Part shown: in pieces, positions 22,508 through 32,213 of the stretch
Layout of the letters: the number at the start of each line of letters is the position of its first letter
How positions within the stretch are numbered: position 1 is the stretch's first letter
Origin: an uncultured Parasutterella sp.
GTDB lineage: Bacteria > Pseudomonadota > Gammaproteobacteria > Burkholderiales > Burkholderiaceae_F
Assembly: GCA_900766055.1 (NCBI GenBank)
Contig: CAAFTZ010000028.1
Coordinates: forward strand, 1 to 37,177
Length of the DNA stretch: 37,177 bases
Reading direction: 5' to 3'
Program-made: the position numbers and the translations under genes
The notes under the pieces: model-generated
What the model saw: only the letters and a program-made list of their open reading frames with translations
What the model was told of the DNA's origin: nothing
The model's database searches: none

Positions 22508-23713
22508 TTAATCAGAAGAAGCTTCCTTTTGAGAGACATCTTCCTTTCGGTTGGATCCCGCTGTCATGGCGAAGCGGAAGAAACGGCACTCGAGGGGACC
22601 GTTGAAAAAAACGATTTTTTTAGACTCTTTGAGCCGCATCTGGCGAGGCAGTTCACGATCGCTCGTGAGCATCCAAACTGTCCATCCTGCAAAATTGTGC
22701 TTCAGGTTATCCGCGACGTTCTTCATCATGGAAGCAACGCTGGCCGATTTCGGATTGGATTGTTCACCATACGGCGGGTTCGTTACGATTAAACCCGGCG
22801 TTTCAGAGGAGGGTTGAACTTCACGGGCATCACAGGCTGTGAAGCGAACCTTTCCTTCGTTGATCCACTGAGAAATACCGGCTAAGACAGCATTTTTCTG
22901 AGCGCGGTCGACGATTAATGTAGAGATATCGCTGCCGGCTAAATTGACCGGAATGTCAAAATTCACCGCCATACGAGCTTCTTTCTTGATGCGCTGCCAA
23001 GCTGTGGAATCAAATCCGCGGAAGCGCTCAAAACCGAAGCGGCGGTTTAGTCCGGGAGCCATATTACAGGCAATCGTAGCAGCTTCAATGATGATGGTGC
23101 CCGAGCCGCAGAAAGGATCCTGAAGAGGCTTGTCCGGTGTCCATCCGGCAAGTCCGAGAAGACCTGCAGCAAGATTTTCTTTCAGCGGAGCTTCGCCTTT
23201 GGCTTCGCGCCAGCCGCGTTTAAAGAGCGATTCGCCCGAAGTGTCTAAATAAATAATGCAGTTCTTGTCTGTTAAGTGGACATAGATACGAATATCCGGA
23301 TCATGCTTTTCAACGTCCGGACGCTGACCGTCGGTTTCGCAGAAATAGTCGCATACGGCGTCTTTGACGCGAAGCGCGGCGAAAGCAACGCTTTTAAGAG
23401 GAGAGCGGCGGGAAGAAAGTTCGATTTTGAAGGTTTTTTCAGGCGTGAAATACTGTTCCCAGCGGAAGGATTTCGCAAGTTTGTAGATGTCATCTTCCGT
23501 GCGGTAAGGACCTTCGGCCACTTTTAAGAGAATTCTTGAAGCGTAACGAGTCCAAAGATTGACCTGCATCATTTGGCTCATTTCCGCGCCGAACCAGCAG
23601 CCGCCTTTCTCTAAACGGAATTTTTCAATACCGAGCTTTTTGAGTTCCTCTGCGAAGAGCTCTTCTAATGAGAGAGGAACGACTGCGTAAAAAGGTTTAA
23701 GCAATGTATTCAC
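22508..23713 (-). CDS. RlmL-like THUMP-domain rRNA methyltransferase
   Basis: This 401-residue SAM-dependent RNA methyltransferase has an N-terminal THUMP RNA-binding domain (about residues 45-165) and a Rossmann methyltransferase domain (about 175-385) with DPFCGSGT and the catalytic motif TNPPYGE. It is of the short RlmL/YpsC type that makes N2-methylguanosine in 23S rRNA (m2G2445 in E. coli), without the RlmK half of the E. coli fusion. The start codon is GTG at 23713, supported by AAGGAA upstream. The tail is charged and probably disordered. Confidence 0.88.
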   Translation of the reverse strand: MNTLLKPFYAVVPLSLEELFAEELKKLGIEKFRLEKGGCWFGAEMSQMMQVNLWTRYASRILLKVAEGPYRTEDDIYKLAKSFRWEQYFTPEKTFKIELSSRRSPLKSVAFAALRVKDAVCDYFCETDGQRPDVEKHDPDIRIYVHLTDKNCIIYLDTSGESLFKRGWREAKGEAPLKENLAAGLLGLAGWTPDKPLQDPFCGSGTIIIEAATIACNMAPGLNRRFGFERFRGFDSTAWQRIKKEARMAVNFDIPVNLAGSDISTLIVDRAQKNAVLAGISQWINEGKVRFTACDAREVQPSSETPGLIVTNPPYGEQSNPKSASVASMMKNVADNLKHNFAGWTVWMLTSDRELPRQMRLKESKKIVFFNGPLECRFFRFAMTAGSNRKEDVSQKEASSD

Positions 23714-23791
23714 AAAAATTCCTTACTTGTTTGAATTGAATTGTAGGCCTTTCGGCTGGCCGTCGTAAGATGGTTTACCACAGGAAAAATC

Positions 23792-25078
23792 TTACTTTCG
23801 AAGTTCGCCGTGGCCGAAAACGACGTATTTCTGGCTGGTTAAGCCTTCTAATCCCACCGGACCTCTGGCATGGATTTTATCGGTCGAGATGCCGATCTCA
23901 GCCCCTAAGCCGTATTCAAAACCGTCCGCAAAGCGTGTCGAGGTGTTGAGCATGACGGATGAAGAATCCACTTCACGCAGGAATTTTTCGGAATGCTCAA
24001 GATTGTTGGTAATGATGGCATCCGTATGGTGAGATCCGTAGGTGTTGATATGATCGATGGCTTCTTCCAAGGTATCAACGACTTTAATCGAGAGAACCGG
24101 AGCGTTGTATTCCTCTGACCAATCCGCTTCAGTGACGTCTTTTACCGGGCTGAAATTTTTCAAAATGGCCTTAGAAGCGGGATCGCAGCGGAGCTCAACG
24201 CCTTTCTTGAAATAGACGGCTCCGATCTTAGGCAGGAACGCTCCGGCAATTTCACGGTTGACCAGTAAAGTTTCCATCGCGTTGCAGGGAGAATATCGCT
24301 GAGTCTTGGCGTTGTCGCAAACGGCGACCGCCATATCGATATCAGCGCTTTTATCCACGTAGGTGTGGCAGATACCTTCGAGATGTTTGATCATCGGAAC
24401 GGTTGCTTCCTGCATTAAGCGGGAAATCAGACCTTTGCCGCCGCGGGGAATTAAAACGTCGATGTATTCACGGGCAGTAATCAGTTCGCCCACCAGATCG
24501 CGGTCCGGATCTGTGATGATCTGAACTGCGTCGGAGTTAATACCGTTTTTCGAGAGAGCCTGCTGAATAAGGCCTGCTAAGAAAGCGTTGGAGTTTTTAG
24601 CATCCGAGCCGCCTCGGAGCACGGCAGCGTTTCCGCTCTTGAGGCAAAGTGCAGCCGCATCGATGGTTACGTTCGGTCGGGACTCATAAATGATCGCGAC
24701 CACACCCAGAGGCACGCGCATTTTGCCGACTTCAATACCGCTCGGCTGCGGACGAACATCAGTTATTTCACCGATCGGGTCTCTTAGAGAGGCCATCTGG
24801 CGAAGTCCGGCGGCCATTTGTGCCACCGTATCGACCGTGATTGTCAAACGATCGATAAACGCTTTAGAAAGACCGTTCTTTTCTGCTTCAACAATATCCA
24901 GGTTATTCGCTTTGAGCAGATCTTCCAGATTCTTGTCCAGCAAATCTGCCAAGGTCAGAAGAACATCGTTTTTCTGTTTGGAGGAGGCCTTAGCCATGAT
25001 CAAAGAGGCTGCGCGTGCTTTTTTGCCGATGGCGGCGATTTTGTCATGGGCCGTTTGGCTGACGTTCGTAGAAACCAT
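23792..25078 (-). CDS. proA: Gamma-glutamyl phosphate reductase
   Basis: This 428-residue cytoplasmic NADPH enzyme performs the second step of proline synthesis (glutamyl-5-phosphate to glutamate semialdehyde). It has the aldehyde-dehydrogenase fold: IYESRPNVT (about 130-138), the catalytic Cys in SPCNAMETLLV (about 260-270) and ending in GPVGLEGLTSQKYV. Full length. The ATG lies 6 bp after the holA stop with a good ribosome site inside the holA end, so the two are coupled. proB is not in the window. Confidence 0.97.
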   Translation of the reverse strand: MVSTNVSQTAHDKIAAIGKKARAASLIMAKASSKQKNDVLLTLADLLDKNLEDLLKANNLDIVEAEKNGLSKAFIDRLTITVDTVAQMAAGLRQMASLRDPIGEITDVRPQPSGIEVGKMRVPLGVVAIIYESRPNVTIDAAALCLKSGNAAVLRGGSDAKNSNAFLAGLIQQALSKNGINSDAVQIITDPDRDLVGELITAREYIDVLIPRGGKGLISRLMQEATVPMIKHLEGICHTYVDKSADIDMAVAVCDNAKTQRYSPCNAMETLLVNREIAGAFLPKIGAVYFKKGVELRCDPASKAILKNFSPVKDVTEADWSEEYNAPVLSIKVVDTLEEAIDHINTYGSHHTDAIITNNLEHSEKFLREVDSSSVMLNTSTRFADGFEYGLGAEIGISTDKIHARGPVGLEGLTSQKYVVFGHGELRK

Positions 25079-25084
25079 AGATTA

Positions 25085-26095
25085 TTACTTCCTTTTTAGT
25101 GAGAGCATGAGGCAAACAGCCTTTAATTCCTGCCAGGCGTCCCCGTCACTGCTTTCGACAAAGAGTCCTTTACTCATTCGATCCACATCGCTCAAGCGAT
25201 GAAGCATCAGTTCAAGGAGTTTAGGATTGGCTCGGCGAGCTGCTCGGTTGAGCGCACTACGGTGAGCTTCAGAGAGTCCGAATGTTCTGGCGGCAAGTCC
25301 GCGATTAAGAAGGAGCAGATTGCGGACAACATCCGTCAGCATCCAGAGGAAAGAAGGAATTTGGACATTTTCACCTTGCAGGGAATCGATAATTTTGGAT
25401 ACCTGTCCGGCGTCGCCTTCAAGCATCGCAAGAAATAGCGATTCCTGATCAAAACGAGAAACGTCGGAAACGGCGTCGAGCACATCGCTGACATCAATTT
25501 CCGGCTTGTTGACGAGCAGGGCGAGTTTCTGAATTTCCTGAGACGTCGCCAAAAGATTTCCTTCGGTTCTTTCAGCAATGAGGTTTGCGGCCTCAGGCGT
25601 CAGCGTCTGCCCGTTTTTCTCTTTGGCTCGCTCCATAATCCAGCGCGGCAGAGCGTTACGGTCGATCGGATCCGTGCGGATACAAACCGCAGACTTCATG
25701 AGGTGATTAAACCAATCTTTTTTAGTAGCTGTCCAATCGTAATCAAAGAGCGAGACAACGACCATTTTGTCTTCGTCGGCGTGCTCAATGACGGCTTCCA
25801 CTGCGGCAGGACCGTTTTTACCGATTGTTGCTCTGGGAAACACAACTTCAATAAGATTTTTTTCGCCGAAAAGGCTCTGATCGCCGAGCGCCTCGTAAAG
25901 AGGCGAGTAATCGGCGTTGCCTTCAAAAACAAAAGATTTGCGTTCGGAATAACCTGCTTTAAAAGCAGCGGCTCGGATGGCGTCCTGAGCCTCGATGGCC
26001 AGCAGGGGCTCCGAGCCCAATAAAAACCAAAGCCGAGGAAGATTACCGTTTTCGTCGGGCCTTAATTTTTGCGCAAGAAGACTCCTCCAGCTCAT
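25085..26095 (-). CDS. holA: DNA polymerase III delta subunit
   Basis: This 336-residue clamp-loader subunit opens the beta sliding clamp. It has an N-terminal domain with WFLLGSEPLLAIEAQDAIR (about 23-41), the usual SLFGEKNLIEV (about 74-84) and the C-terminal helical collar (about 205-335). The start overlaps the end of lptE by 53 nt, a longer overlap than usual, but the reading frame and the HolA N-terminus support it. It is part of a lptE-holA-proA operon. Confidence 0.95.
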   Translation of the reverse strand: MSWRSLLAQKLRPDENGNLPRLWFLLGSEPLLAIEAQDAIRAAAFKAGYSERKSFVFEGNADYSPLYEALGDQSLFGEKNLIEVVFPRATIGKNGPAAVEAVIEHADEDKMVVVSLFDYDWTATKKDWFNHLMKSAVCIRTDPIDRNALPRWIMERAKEKNGQTLTPEAANLIAERTEGNLLATSQEIQKLALLVNKPEIDVSDVLDAVSDVSRFDQESLFLAMLEGDAGQVSKIIDSLQGENVQIPSFLWMLTDVVRNLLLLNRGLAARTFGLSEAHRSALNRAARRANPKLLELMLHRLSDVDRMSKGLFVESSDGDAWQELKAVCLMLSLKRK

Positions 26096-26615
26096 GCATA
26101 CCTTTTCGGACAGCTTCTTCGGAAATGTGGGTCATACGGCTGACCATTTGATGGATACAAGACTGTTCCATTTCTTCGTAAAGAAGTCTTTCCTGATTGG
26201 CTCTGCCGTTTTCGTCACTTTCGTCGCGAATCAGTTCGCGAGTGGCGCTGACCGTTGTTGTCGGCAGAAGTTCGACGCCGTTCTGCAAAACGACTCTGAA
26301 TGTATTCGTTAAGCGAAGACTGTAGATACGGGCTCTGCCGTCAGTGTTGTAAGCCAGGACATTGGAGCCGCGGGACTGTCCGAGCAGCTCAAAAATCGCT
26401 TCGGCTTCTTTGCGGTCATTGACAACCTTGACTTCTGTTTGGGCTTCAAGGTTGCGGCGGATGGTTGCCCGAACCGCAGAGTTCTCGCCAAGAGCAATAT
26501 AGATTGTCTTGAAAGGAACGTTTTGCTTGCCGCGCAGATGCCATCCGCAGCCTGTCAGGCCGAGGGCCGAAAGACCGAGAATGAAACAGCGGCGAGTCAG
26601 TCCTTTGTAATTCAT
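26043..26615 (-). CDS. lptE: LPS-assembly lipoprotein LptE
   Basis: This is about 190 residues. The leader ends in LSALGLTGC (lipobox LTGC), followed by GWHLRG, the standard LptE opening. It is the outer-membrane lipoprotein that plugs and supports LptD for lipopolysaccharide export. I chose ATG 26615 over an in-frame GTG at 26621. The leader contains a basic TRRCF stretch typical for a lipoprotein. The C-terminal basic tail (KIKARRKR) is encoded in the part overlapping holA. It heads the minus-strand lptE-holA-proA group, just after the leuS terminator. Confidence 0.9.
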   Translation of the reverse strand: MNYKGLTRRCFILGLSALGLTGCGWHLRGKQNVPFKTIYIALGENSAVRATIRRNLEAQTEVKVVNDRKEAEAIFELLGQSRGSNVLAYNTDGRARIYSLRLTNTFRVVLQNGVELLPTTTVSATRELIRDESDENGRANQERLLYEEMEQSCIHQMVSRMTHISEEAVRKGMHELEESSCAKIKARRKR

Positions 26616-26644
26616 AAGCACTCAGAAAAACTAAAAGAATGAAA

Positions 26645-26669
26645 CCGCAGGCCCTTTGAGGACCTGCGG
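26645..26669 (-). terminator. Intrinsic terminator of leuS
   Basis: Stem CCGCAGG (26645-26651) and CCTGCGG (26663-26669); on the minus strand followed by TTTC and a T-rich stretch. Confidence 0.75.
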
Positions 26670-26681
26670 CATTAAGCCTTA

Positions 26682-29315
26682 TCAGACCACAATGTTGACC
26701 AATTTCTTCGGCACAACAATGATCTTGCGGACAGGTTTGCCGTCAATGAATCGCTGTGCGTCGGGGTTGGCCAAAGCTGCGGCTTCGATTTCAGATTTCG
26801 GCGTTTCGGCCGGAACGTTGATTTCTCCGCGCAGCTTGCCGTTAATCTGAATCACGTACTTCACTTCATCTGCAACCATAGCCTGAGCATCAATCTTCGG
26901 CCACGGTGCGTCAACGATGGAAGTGCCGAAACGCTGATCGTAGCCCAGATCTTCGAAAAGCTGAGCCGTGATGTGTGGAGCGATCGGGTAGAGAGTGCGA
27001 AGCAGGATGGACATGCCTTCGTTGATCACAGCGCGTGTGCCTTCGGATGTGTTGTCCTTGAGGGTATCAAGGGAATTGAGCATCTTCATGGCAGCCGAGA
27101 CAACGGTGTTGTACTGCATGCGGTCTAAGTCGAATTCGGCCTGTTTGAGCGCTGTGTAGATTTCGCGGCGAACAGCCTTTTCTTCGTGATTCAGCTTGGA
27201 GGTATCCAGTTTGATATTTTCTTTAATGACATCCTGATGCGTGAATCCGAAGTTCCAGAGTCTTCTCATGAAGCGGAACGTACCTTCGGCTCCGGAATTG
27301 CTCCAGGCGGCGCTCTGGTCGGGAGGTCCTGCAAACATCACGAATGCGCGGGCGGTGTCGGCACCGAACTTGCCGATGATGGCAGACGGTTCCACAACGT
27401 TGTTCTTAGACTTGGACATCTTTTCGATACCGCCGGACTTGACGGGCAGACCGTCTTCCTTGGCAGTGATCTTTTCGATTCTGCCCTTAGCGTCGTAAAC
27501 GATGTCGAGTTCGCTCGGATAGAACCAGCGTTTTCTTCCGTCCGGAAGTTCACGATAGAAGCATTCTGCGGTAAGCATGCCCTGGGTGAAGAGGCGCTTG
27601 AAGGGTTCGTCAAATTTGACGAGGCCCAGGTCACGCATGACTTTGGTCCAGAAGCGAGCATAGAGCAGGTGAAGCACGGCGTGTTCGATACCGCCGATGT
27701 ACTGGTCCATTGCCATCCAGTAATCATTGCGTTCGTCGACCATGGAAGTTTCGCAGTCAGGCGAGCAATAACGCATGTAATACCAGCTGGAATCGACGAA
27801 GGTGTCCATTGTGTCGGTTTCGCGCTTGGCGTCTCTGCCGCACTTCGGGCACTTGCAGTTGAGGAAGGCTTCGTCCTGATTTAAGGGGTTGCCTGAGCCG
27901 TCCGGGATTAAGTCTTCCGGCAGGATGACGGGAAGATCTTTTTCAGGGACAGGAACCGGACCACAGTGCGGGCAGTTGATCATCGGGATCGGTGTGCCCC
28001 AGTAACGCTGACGAGAAATACTCCAATCACGCAGACGATACTGAACCTGAAGCTTGCCTAAGCCGAGGGCTTCAAGATCTTTCGCAACGGCGTCGCGAGC
28101 TTGTTCGAAATCCATTCCGTCATATTTGCCGGAATTGACGCAGAAGGTGCCTTCTTTTTCGCCGTACCATTCGTGCCAGACTTTGTCATCGAAGACTTCG
28201 CCTTTCTTTCCGATGACTTGTTTGATCGGCAGACCATATTTAAGTGCAAAAGCGAAATCGCGTTCGTCATGAGCCGGAACGCCCATCACGGCGCCTTCAC
28301 CATAGGTCATTAATACATAGTTGCCGATCCAAACCGGAACGTCGGCGCCGGTAAGCGGATGCTTGACGCAGAAGCCTGTCGGAACGCCTTTCTTTTCCAT
28401 TGTGGCCATGTCGGCTTCGGAAACCGAGCCCTTGCGGCATTCGTCGATGAAGGCCTGGAGTTCGGGTTTGTCCTTTGCCAAGCGAAGAGCAAGCGGGTGC
28501 TCGGCAGCAACAGCGGCGAAGGTGACGCCCATGATCGTGTCAGGGCGGGTTGTGTAAACACGAAGTTCTTTCTTTTCGCCGTCAATTTCGTACGGGAAGG
28601 CGAGGTTGACACCGTAGGACTTGCCGATCCAGTGTTCCTGCATACGGCGGACCTGTTCGGGCCAGCCCTGAAGCTGGTCTAGGTCTTTCAGAAGTTCCTC
28701 TGCGTACTGAGTAATCCCGAGGTAGTAGCCGGGAATTTCACGTTTCTCAACGATAGCGCCGCTTCGCCAGCCTCGGCCTTCGATCACCTGTTCGTTAGCC
28801 AAAACGGTGTGGTCGACCGGGTCCCAGTTCACAGTCTGGGTCTTGCGGTAGGCAACGCCTTTTTCGAGCATTTTCAAGAACATCCACTGATTCCAGCGGT
28901 AGTAGTCCGGTTTGCAGGTCGTGACTTCGCGAGACCAGTCAAAGGCCAAGCCGAGCGGCTCCATCTGAGCTTTCATGTCGGCGATGTTGGCGTAGGTCCA
29001 TTTGGCCGGTGCCACTTTTTTAGCGATGGCAGCGTTTTCAGCCGGCAGGCCGAAAGAGTCCCAGCCCATCGGGGTCATGACGTTCATGCCGCGCATACGC
29101 AGGTAGCGGTAGAGGACGTCGTTTAAGGTGTAGTTACGAACGTGGCCCATATGCAGTTTTCCGCTTGGGTACGGAAGCATCGGGCAAACATAGAATTTCG
29201 GTTTTTCGTTACCGTCGGCGTCGAGCGCGTGTTCGACGGCACGGTAGATATCTTTAGCACGCCAGTGGGCTTGCTGGACGGATTCAACCTCCGCCGGATC
29301 GTATGTTTCTCTCAT
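26682..29315 (-). CDS. leuS: Leucyl-tRNA synthetase
   Basis: This 877-residue class I aminoacyl-tRNA synthetase charges tRNA-Leu. The HIGH motif is HMGH (about 55-58, in PYPSGKLHMGHVRN), the CP1 editing domain contains TTRPDTIMG, KMSKS is in EKMSKSKNN, and a zinc-type CPxCG pair (NCPHCG, CKCPKCG) lies in between. It is full length. I chose ATG 29315 (MRETYDPAEVE), which matches the family N-terminus, over an in-frame TTG at 29354. It lies divergent from the broken LysR gene; the gap 29316-29569 (254 bp) holds both promoters, and no clear boxes were identified. Confidence 0.97.
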   Translation of the reverse strand: MRETYDPAEVESVQQAHWRAKDIYRAVEHALDADGNEKPKFYVCPMLPYPSGKLHMGHVRNYTLNDVLYRYLRMRGMNVMTPMGWDSFGLPAENAAIAKKVAPAKWTYANIADMKAQMEPLGLAFDWSREVTTCKPDYYRWNQWMFLKMLEKGVAYRKTQTVNWDPVDHTVLANEQVIEGRGWRSGAIVEKREIPGYYLGITQYAEELLKDLDQLQGWPEQVRRMQEHWIGKSYGVNLAFPYEIDGEKKELRVYTTRPDTIMGVTFAAVAAEHPLALRLAKDKPELQAFIDECRKGSVSEADMATMEKKGVPTGFCVKHPLTGADVPVWIGNYVLMTYGEGAVMGVPAHDERDFAFALKYGLPIKQVIGKKGEVFDDKVWHEWYGEKEGTFCVNSGKYDGMDFEQARDAVAKDLEALGLGKLQVQYRLRDWSISRQRYWGTPIPMINCPHCGPVPVPEKDLPVILPEDLIPDGSGNPLNQDEAFLNCKCPKCGRDAKRETDTMDTFVDSSWYYMRYCSPDCETSMVDERNDYWMAMDQYIGGIEHAVLHLLYARFWTKVMRDLGLVKFDEPFKRLFTQGMLTAECFYRELPDGRKRWFYPSELDIVYDAKGRIEKITAKEDGLPVKSGGIEKMSKSKNNVVEPSAIIGKFGADTARAFVMFAGPPDQSAAWSNSGAEGTFRFMRRLWNFGFTHQDVIKENIKLDTSKLNHEEKAVRREIYTALKQAEFDLDRMQYNTVVSAAMKMLNSLDTLKDNTSEGTRAVINEGMSILLRTLYPIAPHITAQLFEDLGYDQRFGTSIVDAPWPKIDAQAMVADEVKYVIQINGKLRGEINVPAETPKSEIEAAALANPDAQRFIDGKPVRKIIVVPKKLVNIVV

Positions 29316-29569
29316 GAGAGTTCTTTTAGTTAAAGAAGCTGGAAAATGTGTCAATTATAGGTGATGGAGTCGAAAGTTTCGGCTTTGCCAAACCATTTCA
29401 TAAGGCATGACTCTCCGACAACTGCCTAGACGCGTATTTACGTGGATAAAAAAAATTAAATCTTTTGATGTTTGCTTTCTTCTAAAGAGTAGGAATTTTT
29501 TTCCGAGCCATTAAAATCAGAAGAAAAATCCAAAGTAATTAAACGACCAATAGAGTCCTAGGGGTGGTT

Positions 29570-30514
29570 ATGTTTCTTGATACGGATCAATTGAGGCTTT
29601 TTAAGTTGATATATGAAAATCAAAGTTTGTCGGAGGCTGCAGGGCGTTACCCAATGTCTGTTTCCAAGGCAAGCAGACTGCTGACAAAGATGAGGGATAC
29701 CTTCGGGGGCGAACTTTTCTTCCGCTCTAACCAAGGGCTCTTTCCAACTTAACTTGCCAATGAACTGTATCCTAAGGTCTTAACCATCATCAAAGATATT
29801 GAGTCGCTTCAAGAAAACGCAGCTTTTTCTCCGGGGACCTTAGAACGCACATTTGTTATCGGTTGCTTAGACATTGACATCATCGCCGTATTTGCTCCTC
29901 TTTTGCCTAAGTTAAAAGAGGTGGCACCGGGCGTGAAAATCCATTTCAAGAATTATTCCTATGATTTTTACACGCACTTACGGCAAGGTTCTTTGGATTT
30001 CGTGTTCTACCCTTTATCTGATGTTTTTGCAGGTTTCAAAAAGCAAGCGTTAACCAGAGACAGCTTCGTATATGTAGCAAGAGTAGATAGTTTGCTTGCT
30101 ACGAGAGCAAGAAGAGGTGAGCGGCTGAAGGAGAAGGAACTTCAAACTAATCTCGTTGTTCAGCCGACTGTCCCTGTTCGTAACGAGGAAAATACATATC
30201 TAGGCATTTTTTCAGAGGATGTGAGCAGCTGTCCATTTGACACTAAATTCTTTTCCCCGTTTTTTACGAGTGTTCCGTATTTTTTAAACGGGGAAGAAAC
30301 GACGGTTATACCTCTTCAGACTGCCGTTCGTATGTCTGAGATCATGCCGATTGAAATTCTTGGACGTCCTAAAGAGCTGCCGACTTATCCTTACACCATG
30401 GTGTGGTATGAGCCAAGAGGAAAGGATCCCGCTCATCAATGGTTCAGAAGCTGGCTCTTAGCAGAAACAGAAAAAACCTTGGTTGACGTCGAGAAGGTTC
30501 CTCGTCTTTTATAG
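29570..30514 (+). pseudogene. LysR-family regulator of cassette C, broken by an in-frame stop
   Basis: ATG 29570 (GGGG upstream at 29561-29564) encodes a LysR helix-turn-helix (about residues 3-60; LFKLIYENQSLSEAAGRYPMS). The frame then meets TAA at 29750-29752 (residue 61) and continues open in the same frame to 30514 with a full LysR effector domain. Without the stop the protein would be about 314 residues, very close to the intact regulator of cassette B (318). TAA differs from CAA (Gln) by one base, and Gln is common at this place in LysR proteins. A nonsense mutation or sequencing error is likely; restart at an internal ATG/TTG giving a DNA-binding-free fragment is possible. Confidence 0.85.
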
Positions 30515-30607
30515 TTTTTCAAAAATAGAAAATTTCTCTTTCGAAAATAGAGTTCTAGAGAGCCTTTTTTCCCAATTCTCGAAAATCAGTACCGTTCATA
30601 CACTTTC

Positions 30608-30638
30608 CCTATCGATTTAAGAATTTTTTAACGATAGG
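30608..30638 (+). promoter_or_regulatory. Inverted repeat overlapping the cassette C ribosome site
   Basis: Arms CCTATCG (30608-30614) and CGATAGG (30632-30638). The second arm runs into the GGAGGAAGG ribosome site, so an mRNA hairpin could partly hide it. It may equally be an operator. Confidence 0.4.
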
Positions 30639-30646
30639 AGGAAGGT

Positions 30647-32167
30647 ATGACGATAAATCTCAGTCGCCGCCGTTTTTTTGCAGCTTCTGCTGCCGGCCTT
30701 GTAACTTCAGGGTTAAGCACAAAGGTGCTGGCTTCTGAAGACAATGCAATTCATTGGGACAAAACGGTAGATTTCTTGATTGTCGGTACAGGTTTTGCCG
30801 GACTAGCAGGAGCTCTGGAAGCTCATTACCAGGGTATGAAGAATATCCTGGTTGTTGAAAAGATGCCGACTCCGGGTGGAAACTCAATTATTAACGGCGG
30901 CGCTATTTCTGCGGCGGGAACCGATATGCAGAAAAAACTGGGTATCGAGGACAACCCTGGTTTGATGTTCAAAGACATCATGCATCACGGCGGCCACATT
31001 AACCATCCCGAGCTGGCCAGAAAAATTGCCGATGAGTCCGTGGCTAACTACGAATGGCTCAAGAACGAGATCGGAGTTCACTTTTCATCAGTCTATTATC
31101 ACGGCGGCCATTCCGTAAAACGGAGTCACGGAGTGGAAGAGAAATGCGGGGCCGGATTTATTAACCCCATGCTTGCGAAATGCAAGGAATTCAATATTCC
31201 CATTCGTCTGAACACTAAAGTAGTAGATCTGATCACTAACGAAAAAGGCTGTGTCCTTGGCGTGCGTGTAGAAACCCATTACCGCAACGAAAAAGGCAAC
31301 GGGACCGGTTTTGAAAATATTCGTTCCATCCACGGTGTACTGATTGCTTCCGGTGGTTTTAGCCAGAACGTGCAGATGCGCATGAGTCATGATCCGAGAC
31401 TGACGAAGGCTTTCGGTTCAACCAATCATGCTGGTGCTACCGGGGAAATGATCCGTTTGGCTCAGAGAAAAGGAGCAAACACTATCCATATGGACTGGAT
31501 CCAGCTCGGTCCATGGACAAGCCCAGATGAAAAAGGTTTCGGCAAAGCACCGCTTTTCGTAGAGTCTTTGGTCGGCTACGGCTGTATGGTCGATATAAAG
31601 ACGGGAAAACGTTTCTTTAAAGAAACAGGCAATAGAAAAGAGAGAGCGGATGCGATCGTAGCCTTAGGTCACCCTGCGTTGATTTATGCCGGTGCTGCTA
31701 ACGTAAAGAATCAGGTGCCTAAGACGATGAACGCCGAAATGCTCGAAACTTCTATTAAAAACGGCGTTATCGGTAAGTTCGATACGCTTAAGCAGATGGC
31801 CGACTTCTACCATATTCCGTATGAGGCTCTGGAAAAGCAGAACGAGCGTATGAATGGATTCCTCAAAAACAAACAAGATCCTGACTTGGGATGCAAGTTC
31901 TTCCCAGATTCTCTGCCCAATGACAAGGGACCTTTCTATGCTGTACGTCTTTGGCCTCGAGTCCACCATACGATGGGCGGACTTGAAATTAACGACAAAG
32001 CTCAGGTCATCGATGTTGACGGCAAACCTATTGCCGGTCTTTATGCCGCCGGTGAGGTTACAGGCGGAGTCCACGGTATGGTCCGTCTCGGAACAGTAGC
32101 CGTCGCCGACTGCATGATTATCGGACGCACTGCCGCAAGGACAGCAGCAGTCTTCAAAGGTTGTTAA
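30647..32167 (+). CDS. Tat-exported flavocytochrome-type reductase flavin subunit (cassette C)
   Basis: This 506-residue predicted periplasmic FAD protein has a Tat-like leader SRRRFFAAS (residues 5-13), FAD motif IVGTGFAG and GGNSIINGG. It shares with cassette B the C-terminal VHHTMGG and GVHGMVRLG motifs of the Fcc3/UrdA group and an NRK motif at the proton-donor place. The fumarate-type QxHPT site is replaced by IQLGPWTSPD (residues 285-294). The Glu of Fcc3 (here in VESLVGYG) is kept but its Arg partner is Val. The substrate is therefore probably not fumarate; urocanate-type or other unsaturated acids are candidates. It is the first gene of a tight four-gene operon (cytochrome, porin, Crp-like regulator) and has a strong ribosome site. 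Confidence 0.9.
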   Translation: MTINLSRRRFFAASAAGLVTSGLSTKVLASEDNAIHWDKTVDFLIVGTGFAGLAGALEAHYQGMKNILVVEKMPTPGGNSIINGGAISAAGTDMQKKLGIEDNPGLMFKDIMHHGGHINHPELARKIADESVANYEWLKNEIGVHFSSVYYHGGHSVKRSHGVEEKCGAGFINPMLAKCKEFNIPIRLNTKVVDLITNEKGCVLGVRVETHYRNEKGNGTGFENIRSIHGVLIASGGFSQNVQMRMSHDPRLTKAFGSTNHAGATGEMIRLAQRKGANTIHMDWIQLGPWTSPDEKGFGKAPLFVESLVGYGCMVDIKTGKRFFKETGNRKERADAIVALGHPALIYAGAANVKNQVPKTMNAEMLETSIKNGVIGKFDTLKQMADFYHIPYEALEKQNERMNGFLKNKQDPDLGCKFFPDSLPNDKGPFYAVRLWPRVHHTMGGLEINDKAQVIDVDGKPIAGLYAAGEVTGGVHGMVRLGTVAVADCMIIGRTAARTAAVFKGC

Positions 32168-32213
32168 TCCTCTATTTAGCGCAATTACAACAGATCATCC
32201 TGAAGAGAACATC

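Noticed and set aside
27186..27884. 232-codon plus-strand frame
   Set aside because: Shadow inside leuS on the opposite strand.
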